Source of the DNA: Anaerolineae bacterium
GTDB taxonomy: Bacteria > Chloroflexota > Anaerolineae > Aggregatilineales > Phototrophicaceae
Assembly: GCA_017303635.1 (NCBI GenBank)
Contig: JAFLCG010000004.1
Span: forward strand, 62,001-126,000
Length of the DNA: 64,000 bases
Direction: 5' to 3'
The translations under genes and the position numbers were made by a program. Below, piece after piece: positions 51,423 through 60,157 of the stretch. Within the stretch, counting starts at the first letter, position 1. Every line of letters starts with the position of its first letter. The notes beneath the pieces were generated by a model that was given only the letters and a program-made list of their open reading frames with translations, was not told where the DNA came from and did no database searches.

Positions 51423-52844
51423 CTATCCATACAACCGGGCGTAGAGTTCAGCCTGACGCGCGCGGGCCTGCCGCATGATCTGCACTGCCGCTGAATCCGG
51501 AAGGATGCGCGTCGTGGGCAACTGTGCGACCACCGCCTCCGGCCTGACGGCTTCCAGCGCCAGCAGCGCCACACCCCGCGCCGTCGTTTCTGCTTCAGAT
51601 AACAATGCCAGCGGCTGATCGAGCGCATTGGCACAGATCTGCGCCCAGACCGTCGAAGCTTGTAACGCGCCGCCCCCGGCAAAGACCTGCGCGAAATCGT
51701 TCCCCAGGCTTTCCGCGATAGCCGCCAGCCGCAGCGCCACACCTTCCATCGCCGCCTGAAGCACATCGAGCGGGGTGGTCGCCGCCCGTAGGCCATGCAG
51801 GGTGCCGCTGGCCTCCGCCCGGTAGCCGGGGCTGCGTTCGCCCGTCAGGAACGGCAGGAAGGTCAACCCATGCGAGTCCGCTGGTCGCGTCACAAGTTGC
51901 GCCTCCGCATCCTCCGGCACCTTGAAGGTCTCCCGCACCCAGGCGATGGTGCTGCCGCCCTCGTTGGTCGCCCCGCCGATCAGGTGCCGCTTTGCATCCA
52001 CCCGGTAGCTCCAGCAGCCCGCTGGCACAGGCGGCAAGGCCTCGGTGCGGATGATCCGCAGCGCAGCGGTGGTGCCGATGGTCAGCGCCGCCTGCCCCGG
52101 CCCGACCGCCCCTGAACCGATATTCGCCGCCGCGCCATCCCCGACCGCCAGCAAAAAAGGGACATCTTTCAGCACAGGCCAACGCGCCGCATAGGCCGAC
52201 GCCAGTCCCGTTTGAGCCGTCGTATAGTCCGCCAGCGGAGGCAGATCATCCGGCGTATGACCGAGCAGACTCAGCCATTCCGCGTCCCATGTCAGCGCCT
52301 CCCGGTTGAGCAGACCGCTCCAGGCCGCCACCGAATAACTGCATGGCACCTGCCGCCCGAACCACGCCCGATAGCAATAGCTGCCGATGTCACTCCACTG
52401 CGCCGCCCGGATGCCCTGTTCGGCCAGCCAGCGCAGCTTGGCGGGATGGTAGGCGGTATAGTGCGGGCAGCCGGTGCGCTGGTGAGTATCTTCCAGATCA
52501 ATCTGCTCGCGCAGCGTTTCCAGTACGGCGGCGCAGCGGGTATCGGCATAGGTGTAGACCGGCGTCGCCGCCTGACCTACCGCATCCAACCCCACCAGAT
52601 TGCCGACGAAGGTCGCCATGCCCACCGCTTGAATCGCCCCGGCAGCCGGATGTGCCAGCACCTCATCGATACAGGCTTCAGTCAGCGTGCGGAGGTGAAC
52701 GGCATCGGCTATCGAGGTGCCATCGGCCCAGGTGGTGAAGCTATGCGCCCGCCGGGCGACCGCGCCGGGAATCGGTCGAGCCGACTCATCATAGAGCAGC
52801 GCCCGCACCGAGGAACTGCCGATGTCCAACACCAGCAGGCTCAT
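51423..52844 (-). CDS. FGGY carbohydrate kinase (gluconokinase-like)
   Basis: 473 residues from the ATG at 52844, overlapping the upstream gene's stop by ATGA. FGGY elements: LLVLDIGSSSVRALLYD (phosphate 1), TPVYTYADTRCAAVLETL, FLLAVGDGAAANIGSGAVGPGQAALTIGTTAALRI (the GDGAAANIGSG run as in gluconokinase), THLLGGATNEGGSTI, VFAGGGALQASTVWAQICANAL (adenosine motif). It phosphorylates a sugar or aldonate; context with a LarA homologue favours an aldonate. Last gene of the operon. Confidence 0.85.
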   Translation of the reverse strand: MSLLVLDIGSSSVRALLYDESARPIPGAVARRAHSFTTWADGTSIADAVHLRTLTEACIDEVLAHPAAGAIQAVGMATFVGNLVGLDAVGQAATPVYTYADTRCAAVLETLREQIDLEDTHQRTGCPHYTAYHPAKLRWLAEQGIRAAQWSDIGSYCYRAWFGRQVPCSYSVAAWSGLLNREALTWDAEWLSLLGHTPDDLPPLADYTTAQTGLASAYAARWPVLKDVPFLLAVGDGAAANIGSGAVGPGQAALTIGTTAALRIIRTEALPPVPAGCWSYRVDAKRHLIGGATNEGGSTIAWVRETFKVPEDAEAQLVTRPADSHGLTFLPFLTGERSPGYRAEASGTLHGLRAATTPLDVLQAAMEGVALRLAAIAESLGNDFAQVFAGGGALQASTVWAQICANALDQPLALLSEAETTARGVALLALEAVRPEAVVAQLPTTRILPDSAAVQIMRQARARQAELYARLYG

Positions 52845-54109
52845 CGCGGTTTCACCCGGTAGAGCATCTCCCCAGCTTTTGGCACATAGAGCACCCCTTC
52901 GGCCTCGCGCCCCTGCCACTCCGCGGGATTGATCGAATCGGGATTCAGGTAACCGAGGTTGAGGCGGGCACAGTCAGCGGCGGAGATGCGCGAAGCCAGC
53001 GTCACCTGGATGCGCGGGTACTCCACGCCCTCCCGAAAGGCACCGCTCCCCCGCAGATGCGTGCTGTGGGCGATCACCCCCAGCGGAATGTGGCTGAAGC
53101 GATCCCACTGTTGGAGGAAGTAATCCCGCACATGGTAGCCGATCTGGTCGATATACGAGCCGTGAACATGGCTAACCACTTCCAGATGCGGCGCATACAC
53201 GATAATCTCGCCGCCGTCGACCACCGCCGGATCGAGCTTGTACATGGCCTTCGCGCCCACCCATAACTCATCGTACATCGGCGGCGCATGGGAGAGCACC
53301 CGCTGATACGGCTGATCGACCCAGATGATGTGCCGCTGGCTGGAATGATCCGCTGCCGCTGACCATGCGCTCAGGTGATCGCCGACGAACAGGCCGCTGA
53401 GTTCGCCCTTCTCCACCGTCAGCGCCGCCAGCGAGATCGGCACCGGGATCAGTGCTGCCGCCGCATGGATCACATCGCGTACCGGGGTCTGCTTGAGGCC
53501 GATCATATCCAGCACGGTGATGAGCGCCCCCAGCCAGTGCGTCACGTTAATCATCTCCGGGCCGGAGATGCCGGGGAACAGGTACTTGGCCCCGCCCGAG
53601 ATACCGACCACCTCATGCGGGAAGACTGGCCCCAGAATCAGAATCTGATCGTAATCGAAAATATGCCGGTTGATCCGCACCGGCACATCCCCGCCCAGCG
53701 ACGGATGCCAGCGGTCGCCAGCAATCGTCTGAATCTGTTCGCGGGTCAGCGTGCCGATCTGCTTCAGCGCCGTGGGGTTATCCCACTCGTGGTTGAGCAA
53801 GCCCACGTGCGCGTAGGTCGTCGTTCGTTCCGCCGCCGTGATGCCCACCAACCGGTTGAGCGACTCGTCACTCAAGGGCGGATGTGTCCCCAAGGCCACC
53901 ATGAAATCCAGTTGACGAACATCCCGCAGCACATCCACCAGCAGGCGGAACAGCAGCGGCAGCGGCACCGTCCGCGTGTGATCCGGGATCAGCACGAGCA
54001 ACCGCGCCCCGCTGAATTTGCCCGCCAGCCCGGCGTGCAGCGCCTCCGCGATGACCGCTTCCGTCAGCAGCGCCCCGGCGGGCGCAATCGCCTGTGCATC
54101 CAGTCCCAT
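52841..54109 (-). CDS. LarA-family nickel-pincer racemase/epimerase homologue
   Basis: 422 residues from the ATG at 54109; a TTG at 54115 is in frame. DUF2088/LarA pattern: LIPDHTRTVPL, FMVALGTHPPLSDESLN, and the cofactor site PHEVVGISGGAKYLFPG to VTHWLG. H165, K175 and H191 have the same 10- and 16-residue spacing as LarA His174, Lys184 and His200, which hold the nickel pincer nucleotide. H76 and H107 are candidates for the other catalytic His. LarA-family members racemise lactate or malate, or epimerise D-gluconate. The cofactor genes larB, C and E are not in the window. The ATGA overlap couples it to the kinase. Confidence 0.85.
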   Translation of the reverse strand: MGLDAQAIAPAGALLTEAVIAEALHAGLAGKFSGARLLVLIPDHTRTVPLPLLFRLLVDVLRDVRQLDFMVALGTHPPLSDESLNRLVGITAAERTTTYAHVGLLNHEWDNPTALKQIGTLTREQIQTIAGDRWHPSLGGDVPVRINRHIFDYDQILILGPVFPHEVVGISGGAKYLFPGISGPEMINVTHWLGALITVLDMIGLKQTPVRDVIHAAAALIPVPISLAALTVEKGELSGLFVGDHLSAWSAAADHSSQRHIIWVDQPYQRVLSHAPPMYDELWVGAKAMYKLDPAVVDGGEIIVYAPHLEVVSHVHGSYIDQIGYHVRDYFLQQWDRFSHIPLGVIAHSTHLRGSGAFREGVEYPRIQVTLASRISAADCARLNLGYLNPDSINPAEWQGREAEGVLYVPKAGEMLYRVKPR

Positions 54110-54196
54110 CGTCAAAAATCCCGTGTTGGTCAGCCAAGCCCAACCGGGATTCTAACAGACTGCCGCAGCCTTTTGAGAACCAAATGAACGAATGGC

Positions 54197-55282
54197 TTAC
54201 GCCGGGGGTTTCCGGCGGGCACGCCACCGCTGCCAGGTGCCGATGATGCCAAACGGGAATACGATCACCGTCAGGATGAAGATGATGCCCAGCAGCAGCG
54301 CCCAGATGTTGGCGATGTCGATCACCAGCCCACCCAGGTTGAGTTCCGCATCCCGCAGGAACACATCCAGGAAGTGCAGCCCACCCGCCCCGATGATCGG
54401 CCCGCTGAAGGTGCCGATGCCGCCGATGATGGTCATCAGCAGCGGATCGACCGTGTAGGACACGCCCAGCAGTTCCGGCCCGACCTTCTTGTTCAGGATG
54501 ACCTGCAAGAGTCCGGCAGCCCCCGCCAGCATCCCGGCAATCGTCAGCGAGAGCAGCTTGTAATTGAGCGTATTGAAGCCCATCGACTGCGCCCGGTCTT
54601 CATTCTCGCGGATGGCCTTGAAGACCGCCCCGGTCGGGGAATTGACCAGCCGCCGGATGAACAAAAACGTGATGACCACCGCGATCAGCGTGACGTAGTA
54701 GAAGTTCAGCCGGTTCTGCGATGGATCGAGCCACAGGGGCAGTTCAGTGATGGCAAATCCATCCTCAGCGCGGGTGAGCTGCCAGCGCCCGAAGAAGATA
54801 AACGCCATCTCCGCCACCGCCAGCGTGAAGATGGCGAAGTACACGCCCTTCAGCCGCAGCGTCACCAGCCCGACGACTAACCCCAGCACCCCGCAGATGG
54901 CAATCCCCGCCAGCGCCCCCAGCAGGAGCGCCCACCCCGTTTCGATGGCGGTGAACTCCAGCATGAGGCCGAGGACATACCCCGCCACCCCGAAGAACAG
55001 CGCATGACCGAACGAGATCACTCCCGTGAACCCGAACAGCAGGTTATAGCTCATGGCCAGGATCGCCAGAATATAGACCTCGATCAGCACGGACTGCCAG
55101 CGCACGGACTCGCCGCGCATAATCATGCGGTCGCCCCGCGGCACCCCGAACGGACTCGAGTCGGTCAGCGCACCAACGATGAACGGGAACAGGATCAGCC
55201 CGATCAGCAGGATGAACAGAAAAGCATTACCCCGCAGCCAGTGCCGCCAGGTCGGTTGATTAGGTGCTTGCATCGTTTTCAC
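54197..55282 (-). CDS. Branched-chain amino-acid-type ABC permease, LivM
   Basis: 361 residues with about nine TM helices. LivM signature region: SFGHALFFGVAGYVLGL, KAIRENEDRAQSMGFNTLNYKLLSLTIAGMLAGAAGLLQ and GGIGTFSGPIIGAGGLHFLDVFL. Start at GTG 55282, which overlaps the LivH stop (GTGA), or ATG 55273. An 87-base gap precedes the LarA-family gene. Confidence 0.93.
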   Translation of the reverse strand: MKTMQAPNQPTWRHWLRGNAFLFILLIGLILFPFIVGALTDSSPFGVPRGDRMIMRGESVRWQSVLIEVYILAILAMSYNLLFGFTGVISFGHALFFGVAGYVLGLMLEFTAIETGWALLLGALAGIAICGVLGLVVGLVTLRLKGVYFAIFTLAVAEMAFIFFGRWQLTRAEDGFAITELPLWLDPSQNRLNFYYVTLIAVVITFLFIRRLVNSPTGAVFKAIRENEDRAQSMGFNTLNYKLLSLTIAGMLAGAAGLLQVILNKKVGPELLGVSYTVDPLLMTIIGGIGTFSGPIIGAGGLHFLDVFLRDAELNLGGLVIDIANIWALLLGIIFILTVIVFPFGIIGTWQRWRARRKPPA

Positions 55283-56277
55283 CGTGAATTTCCAAAGAGT
55301 CCACTGGGGCGCAGCAGCAGCACCAGCACCAACAGCAGCATCGGCGTGATGCTCGGCAGCGCGGCGAAATCCGTCCCGATGGCGACATCCTGAGCGACCG
55401 CAATCGCCAGACCCACCAGCACGCTGCCGACCGCTGTGCCGGAATAGCTGCCCATCCCGCCCAGCACCACCACCGCAATCGACTGTAACAGGAAGGCATT
55501 ACCCAGCGTGGTCGAAGCCCCCAGGAACGGCGCGGCAATCGCACCGCCGAAAGCGGCGATGGCGCAGCCCAGCGTGAACACCAGCGTAAAGACCGCCCGG
55601 ACGTTGATCCCCAGCGCCTGCACCATCTCCCGGTCTTCCACCCCGGCCCGGATGATGATGCCAATCCGCGAGCGTTGCAGCAGCAGCGCAATCGTCACGA
55701 TCAGCACGCCGCCCATCCCCACCACAAACAGCCGGTAGGTGCTGAAGCGCTGCCCGAATAACTCAAAGAAGCTCTCCCGCACGCCGAAGAGTTCCGTCCA
55801 GCTATACGGCGTCGTCGTCCAGATGAACTTGACCAGTTCCAGCGCCACCAGCGAGACGCCGAACGTCAGCACCAGTTGGAAGATCGGGCGGCTGTAGAGC
55901 GGCCGCAGCAGGCCGCGCTCCAGCAGATACCCCAGCAGCGCCCCGGCCAGCACCGCCGCGATCACCGCGATGATGAAGCGCAGGTTCGGGTCCGGTATCA
56001 CCGCCGTCAGGTCGATCAGCCCACCTGCGTGCTGGGCGTCATAAGCCACATACGCGCCCACCATGAAGTAACTGCCCTGCGCCAGATTGAGCACATCCAT
56101 CAGCCCAAAGACGATGGAGAGGCCGCTGGCGACCAGAAAGAGCAGCATCCCCTGAAACAGTCCTGAAAGCAGCGTGATGCCGAAGTCGCCGGGGCTGCTG
56201 GAATTGAGGGCAGAGACTCCCACCAATCCCCCCAGGATGACGACGATGGCAATGAGTGACGCCCGTTGTCCGGTCAT
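55279..56277 (-). CDS. Branched-chain amino-acid-type ABC permease, LivH
   Basis: 332 residues, about eight TM helices. LivH-type motifs SGLSIVFGLMDVLNLAQGSYFMVGAYVA and GMGSYSGTAVGSVLVGLAIAVAQDVAIG. Start one base after the LivF stop. Forms the channel with LivM. Confidence 0.93.
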   Translation of the reverse strand: MTGQRASLIAIVVILGGLVGVSALNSSSPGDFGITLLSGLFQGMLLFLVASGLSIVFGLMDVLNLAQGSYFMVGAYVAYDAQHAGGLIDLTAVIPDPNLRFIIAVIAAVLAGALLGYLLERGLLRPLYSRPIFQLVLTFGVSLVALELVKFIWTTTPYSWTELFGVRESFFELFGQRFSTYRLFVVGMGGVLIVTIALLLQRSRIGIIIRAGVEDREMVQALGINVRAVFTLVFTLGCAIAAFGGAIAAPFLGASTTLGNAFLLQSIAVVVLGGMGSYSGTAVGSVLVGLAIAVAQDVAIGTDFAALPSITPMLLLVLVLLLRPSGLFGNSR

Positions 56278-56278
56278 A

Positions 56279-56983
56279 TCAGGCTACCCCCAGGTATCGC
56301 TGGATCAGGCTTTGATCGCCCACCAGCTCGTTCATGGCCCCGTTCACACGGCTGTGACCTTCTTCGATGATGACGTAGGACTGTGCCAGCTTGCTGGCGA
56401 CCCGGAAGTTCTGCTCCACCAGCAGCACCGACACCTGATCCGCCAGCCGTTGAATGGCGGCGATCAACTGCTCGATGATGACCGGCGCTAAGCCCTCGCT
56501 CGGTTCGTCGATCAGCAGCAGGCGGTTATCCGGCACCAGCGCCCGCGCCACCGCCAGCATCTGCTGCTGACCGCCGCTCAGGTTGCCCCCCGGCAGTTCG
56601 ATCAGCCGCTTCAGATCCGGGAACAGCTCAAAGATGAAATCGGCTTTCCGGGCGTAATCCCCGGTCTTGCGCTCCGCCAGGATCAGGTTCTCCCGCACCG
56701 TCAGCCCTTTGAAGATGGCGCGGTGTTCCGGCACGTAGCCGATCCCCATCTGGGCGATGGCGTGGGTGGATTTCCCCTGAATGGGGTTGCCTTCAAACTG
56801 GATGCTGCCCCGTGTCGGCGGCGTCAGCCCCATGATGCTCCGCAGCGTCGTTGTTTTGCCCGCGCCGTTGCGCCCCAGCAGCACCGTGATACCCCCGCTG
56901 GCGACGCTGACCGAAACGCCTTCCAGAATATGGAACTGCCCGATGAACGTGTGAATATCGCGCACCTCAAGGATGGGGGTCAT
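56279..56983 (-). CDS. ABC transporter ATPase, LivF
   Basis: 234 residues. Walker A GRNGAGKTT, signature LSGGQQQM, Walker B LLLIDEPSEGL, and the short LivF C-terminus. ATGA overlap with LivG. Powers the Liv-type importer. Confidence 0.95.
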   Translation of the reverse strand: MTPILEVRDIHTFIGQFHILEGVSVSVASGGITVLLGRNGAGKTTTLRSIMGLTPPTRGSIQFEGNPIQGKSTHAIAQMGIGYVPEHRAIFKGLTVRENLILAERKTGDYARKADFIFELFPDLKRLIELPGGNLSGGQQQMLAVARALVPDNRLLLIDEPSEGLAPVIIEQLIAAIQRLADQVSVLLVEQNFRVASKLAQSYVIIEEGHSRVNGAMNELVGDQSLIQRYLGVA

Positions 56984-57759
56984 GCGCTTTCCCCTTTCGG
57001 CAGGTCATAGAGTTCGCCCAGGTAGACGGCCTGCACCGTTTTATCCGCGGCAATCTGGCGCGGGTCACCTTCTGCCAGCACCCGCCCCTGGTGCATCACC
57101 GTGATCCGGTCGGAACTGCCCATGACCACGTTCATATTGTGTTCCACCATGACAATCGTCTTGCGCCCGTCAGTGCGGATGCGCTCGATGATCTGCATCA
57201 GTTCCGGCACCTGTTCGCTTGCCATGCCCGCCGTCGGCTCATCCAGCAGCAGCAGTTCCGGGTCTGCCGCCAGGATCATCGCCAGTTCCAGTTTGCGCTT
57301 GCCGCCGTGGGGCAGTACATTGGCAGGCAGCCCGACCACCTCGCGCAAACCCGTCATTTCCAGCGCGGCGTAGGCCTGCCGGGTATACACATCAAAGGTC
57401 TCCGCCCGGCGGAACAGACGGAAGTTATCTTTGCCCAGCGCCTGCGCCGCCAGCCGGGTATTTTCCAGCACCGTCAGGTTGGGGAATAAGTTCGTGATCT
57501 GAAACGACCGCCCAATGCCCAGATGAGCGCGTTGATGCACCGGCAGCCGCGTGATCTCCCGCCCTTTGTACAGGACTGACCCGGCGCTGGGCCGGTATCG
57601 CCCGGTCAGCAGATTGAAGAACGTCGTTTTGCCCGCCCCATTCGGCCCGATGATCGAATGCAGGCTGCCGCTGTTGATGTCCAGCGAGACCTCATCCACC
57701 GCGACCAGTCCGCCAAAGGTCTTGCGGAGGTTGCGCGCACTCAACAGAGCATCCGTCAT
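56980..57759 (-). CDS. ABC transporter ATPase, LivG
   Basis: 259 residues. Walker A GPNGAGKTT, Walker B LLLLDEPTAGM, and the LivG-specific N-terminal and C-terminal extensions. The signature motif is LPHGGKRKLE, with HGG in place of the common SGG, as in many LivG proteins. First gene of the LivGFHM-LarA-kinase run. Confidence 0.94.
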   Translation of the reverse strand: MTDALLSARNLRKTFGGLVAVDEVSLDINSGSLHSIIGPNGAGKTTFFNLLTGRYRPSAGSVLYKGREITRLPVHQRAHLGIGRSFQITNLFPNLTVLENTRLAAQALGKDNFRLFRRAETFDVYTRQAYAALEMTGLREVVGLPANVLPHGGKRKLELAMILAADPELLLLDEPTAGMASEQVPELMQIIERIRTDGRKTIVMVEHNMNVVMGSSDRITVMHQGRVLAEGDPRQIAADKTVQAVYLGELYDLPKGESA

Positions 57760-57786
57760 GTAATAAATCCTCTATTCAACTTCAAA

Positions 57787-57813
57787 ATCGAAACATATGT
57801 TCCGTTTTTCGAT
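57787..57813. promoter_or_regulatory. Nested palindrome upstream of livG, candidate operator
   Basis: AACATATGTT (57792-57801) lies inside ATCGAAA...TTTCGAT (57787-57793 and 57807-57813), 28-54 bases upstream of the livG start. Shape fits a dimeric regulator site. Confidence 0.4.
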
Positions 57814-57820
57814 CTGATCT

Positions 57821-58000
57821 GTGCTACGATCTCACCAAGCGTGAAAGGAGGGGTAATGAATTCCCTGCACCGGCTGGCGACACGCTGGACTCCCCTACCT
57901 TCGGCACCAATTGGAGCTTGCCGACTTCGCCAACACCATCAACGCAACCAAGCTCCCTCAAACCTTTGCATCCTTGGTGCTACGATCTCACCAAGCGAGG
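57821..58000. repeat. 21-bp direct repeat
   Basis: GTGCTACGATCTCACCAAGCG occurs at 57821-57841 and, exactly, at about 57980-58000, with ~140 bases between. The second copy reads CYDLTKRGLTPAEL in one frame, the first sits just ahead of a Shine-Dalgarno. Confidence 0.65.
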
Positions 58001-58080
58001 ACTGACGCCCGCCGAACTGAAATTGCAGCAACCGCTGCAACAGTCCCCCCTGTCACTGCCGCCCTCAAACCGTCATCCGT
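57856..58080 (+). pseudogene. Possible relic of a CGNR/ABATE-type regulator
   Basis: A strong AAAGGAGGGG precedes an ATG at 57856, but no single frame is long. Split frames give MNSLHRLA, then GDTLD, LELADFANTINATK (near 57908) and CYDLTKRGLTPAEL (near 57982). The LADFANT word is reminiscent of the ABATE domain at the start of CGNR zinc-finger regulators, and the position, divergent from the transporter operon, is where a regulator would sit. Identity is weak and several frameshifts would be needed. Confidence 0.3.
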
Positions 58081-58103
58081 AGGGACGCCATTCTTGGCGT
58101 CCG
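58079..58103. repeat. GGACGCC-type palindrome
   Basis: GTAGGGACGCCA-ttct-TGGCGTCC, matching 6229-6254 and 26682-26701. Confidence 0.75.
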
Positions 58104-58135
58104 CCTGTGTCTAGGGGCACACGGTTATGCGCCCG

Positions 58136-58255
58136 TCCAAAAGTCCCTCTCCAGCACCCTGGCTCCTGTGTGACCTCCCTCTCCCAACGCTTAAGGGGTG
58201 CGCGGGAGAGGGATTTAGGGTGAGGCGACAGTGCCTCACCCCCACATGAATCTTC
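58136..58255. repeat. CTCCC element with TTTAGGGTGAGG tail
   Basis: AAAAGTCCCTCTCC...CCTCCCTCTCCCAACGC...GCGGGAGAGGGATTTAGGGTGAGG; the arms CCCTCTCCC/GGGAGAGGG pair and the tail recurs at 24626-24722. Confidence 0.65.
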
Positions 58256-58298
58256 GTTCGTGCGAAAACCTACCCTTGTGAAGGGCCAGGGGTGAAGA

Positions 58299-59600
58299 CT
58301 ACGAACCCATCTCCGCAATCATCGCGTTGAAGGCCTCATCCAGCGGCAGGCGCTCGGCGGCCACCGCTTCCGGCAGCAGCACCGGCGGGATGATCTGGTT
58401 GGCCGGGACAGTCGCCAGCAGTTCATAGAATTGCTGATCGGCGTTGTCCAGGTTCGCCAGCCGGGCGATGTACATCGGCACCAGCGCCTGATGATCCGAC
58501 GGGCGGATAGCATAGGTGCCCTTCGGCCCTTCAAAAGTCATGCCTTCCAGAACCGGGATCATGGAGGTCGGCAGCGTGTCGCCGCTGGTCGCGGTCACAG
58601 CCTGGGCCAGCGCCTGCGCCGTCGCGAAGCTGCATTCGCTGAACAGATCGGGCACGTCGTTATATACCGCGCGGTAGCCATCCACCATGAAGGTGTTGAT
58701 GTCGTTATCGGGGAAGGAGTAGTGGTACACAATCCAGGAGATGTTGCCGATGGTGCTGGGGTCGCTCACCGCCACGATGTCGTTGGAGTTGAAGGCCGCC
58801 ACCACAGCCATCTGATCCTGCACGCCCAGTTCGGCGATCTGCTGGAACAGGGTCACGGAACCGTCACCCGCCCAGATCGGCAGGACGGCATCGGCACCGC
58901 TGTCCAGTACCTGCTGCAGGTACGGGGTGAAGTCGGTGGTTTCCAGCGGCGCGTAGATCGGCTCGCTGACGAAGGTGATCCCGGCGCTAGCCAGTACACC
59001 GGCTGCGCCCGCCGAGGCACGCCCGAAGTCGTTATCAATCGCCAGGATGACGAAATTGCTGCCCAGTTCCGCCGTCGCATACGGGGCAAACGCCAGGAAG
59101 TCCTGGAAGGTGTTGCGGCACACGCGGAAGGTGTTGACGTTGAAGTTCGCGCCGGTGATGGCCGGGGAGGCTGCCGGAGCCGCGAACAACACCACGTCCG
59201 AGTCCAACGCGACCTGCTGGACGCCGGTCATGACGCCGCTGCTAGGCGCGCCGACCAGAATTTCAGCGCCTTCCTGTTCGATCAGTTCACGCGCCTGGCT
59301 GGCCGCGGTATCGGCATTGCTGCCGTTATCCCGCACGATCACTTCGACCGGTCGACCACCGATAGAAGCCGCTGCCAGCGCTTCATCCATATTGTTGTTG
59401 TGATCCGCCGGGTTGACACCCGCCGCATACAACAGGCCGAGCTTGAAACCGTATTCCAGTTCATAACCGTAGATTGTCAGCGGGCCGGATTGATCGACCA
59501 GCAGACCGATGACCAGTGGCTCCCCATCCTGGGCTGCCACCGCGCCAAAACCGATGACCATCAGGACGAGTGTGAGTACCAAAACCCATTTCCGAAACAT
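58299..59600 (-). CDS. ABC substrate-binding protein, Liv/urea type (type 1 periplasmic-binding fold)
   Basis: 433 residues from the ATG at 59600, with GGAGGG upstream. Signal peptide WVLVLTLVLMVIGFGAVAAQ. Domain: PLVIGLLVDQSGPLTIYGYELEYG, ARELIEQEGAEILVGAPSSGV, ADAVLPIWAGDGSVTLFQQIAELG. It belongs to the LivK-type family that feeds Liv transporters, which may carry amino acids, amides or other small acids. It lies 540 bases upstream of livG and is on the same strand. Ligand not readable. Confidence 0.9.
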   Translation of the reverse strand: MFRKWVLVLTLVLMVIGFGAVAAQDGEPLVIGLLVDQSGPLTIYGYELEYGFKLGLLYAAGVNPADHNNNMDEALAAASIGGRPVEVIVRDNGSNADTAASQARELIEQEGAEILVGAPSSGVMTGVQQVALDSDVVLFAAPAASPAITGANFNVNTFRVCRNTFQDFLAFAPYATAELGSNFVILAIDNDFGRASAGAAGVLASAGITFVSEPIYAPLETTDFTPYLQQVLDSGADAVLPIWAGDGSVTLFQQIAELGVQDQMAVVAAFNSNDIVAVSDPSTIGNISWIVYHYSFPDNDINTFMVDGYRAVYNDVPDLFSECSFATAQALAQAVTATSGDTLPTSMIPVLEGMTFEGPKGTYAIRPSDHQALVPMYIARLANLDNADQQFYELLATVPANQIIPPVLLPEAVAAERLPLDEAFNAMIAEMGS

Positions 59601-59668
59601 GTCTCTTTCCCTCCAAAAAAAATACGAATACTGCATTCAAGGCTTTCCAGAAAAATAAGAGATCCGTT

Positions 59669-59710
59669 GTAGGGGCGGATTAGGGCAGTCTGCGCCCGTA
59701 TATCCGCCCG
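59669..59710 (-). repeat. Dispersed palindrome, ATATACGG type, reverse orientation
   Basis: GTAGGGGCGGATTAGGGC...GCCCGTATATCCGCCCG, the reverse complement of the 21813-21852 type, between MaoC and the binding-protein gene. Confidence 0.75.
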
Positions 59711-59752
59711 CTTTGGATGAGTTATTTCTCTGCAATAGCCCAAGCAAAACGG

Positions 59753-60157
59753 TCAGGTCGCCGCCGGAGCGATGACCACCGCCTCACCTTCAATAACCAA
59801 CACCCCCGCCTGATTGGTGACGGTGGTGCGAAAGGTGGCAATCCGCTTGTCTTCCCGGTACTGGATGAGTTCAACCGTCGCCGTGATCGTGTCATCGAGG
59901 AACACCGGCGCTTTGAACTTCAACTCCTGCCCCAGGTAGATGGTGCCGGGGCCGGGCAGATCATTGCCCAGCACGGCAGAGATGACGCTGGCGGTCAGCA
60001 TCCCATGAGCGATGCGCCGCCCAAACCGGCTTTGAGCCGCCGCTTCCTCATCCAGATGCACCGAGTTGGTATCCCCGGAGGCCAGCGCGAATGCCCGTAT
60101 ATCGGCATCCGTGATGGTCTTGGTCCGGCTGGCGGTCACGCCGATTTCCAGCTTCAT
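59753..60157 (-). CDS. MaoC-like (R)-specific enoyl-CoA hydratase
   Basis: 134 residues, one hot-dog fold. FALASGDTNSVHLDEEAA carries the catalytic Asp29 and His34 of the R-hydratase motif; IAHGMLTASVISAVLG is the central helix. Hydrates trans-2-enoyl-CoA to (R)-3-hydroxyacyl-CoA. ATGA overlap with the acyl-CoA synthetase upstream, so the two are translated together and probably act in one catabolic route. Confidence 0.9.
   Translation of the reverse strand: MKLEIGVTASRTKTITDADIRAFALASGDTNSVHLDEEAAAQSRFGRRIAHGMLTASVISAVLGNDLPGPGTIYLGQELKFKAPVFLDDTITATVELIQYREDKRIATFRTTVTNQAGVLVIEGEAVVIAPAAT

Larger units (their letters stand above)
57760..58298. other. Spacer with palindromes, relic reading frame and repeats
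   Basis: 539 bases between livG and the binding-protein gene. It holds an AACATATGTT palindrome (57792-57801) nested in ATCGAAA/TTTCGAT (57787-57813), a 21-bp direct repeat (57821-57841 and 57980-58000), a Shine-Dalgarno-led relic frame (57856), a GGACGCC hairpin (58079) and a CTCCC element (58136-58255). Confidence 0.6.

Noticed and set aside
58431-59672. 413-codon plus-strand open frame
   Set aside because: Antisense to the Liv-type binding protein; its sequence has no fold-like pattern.
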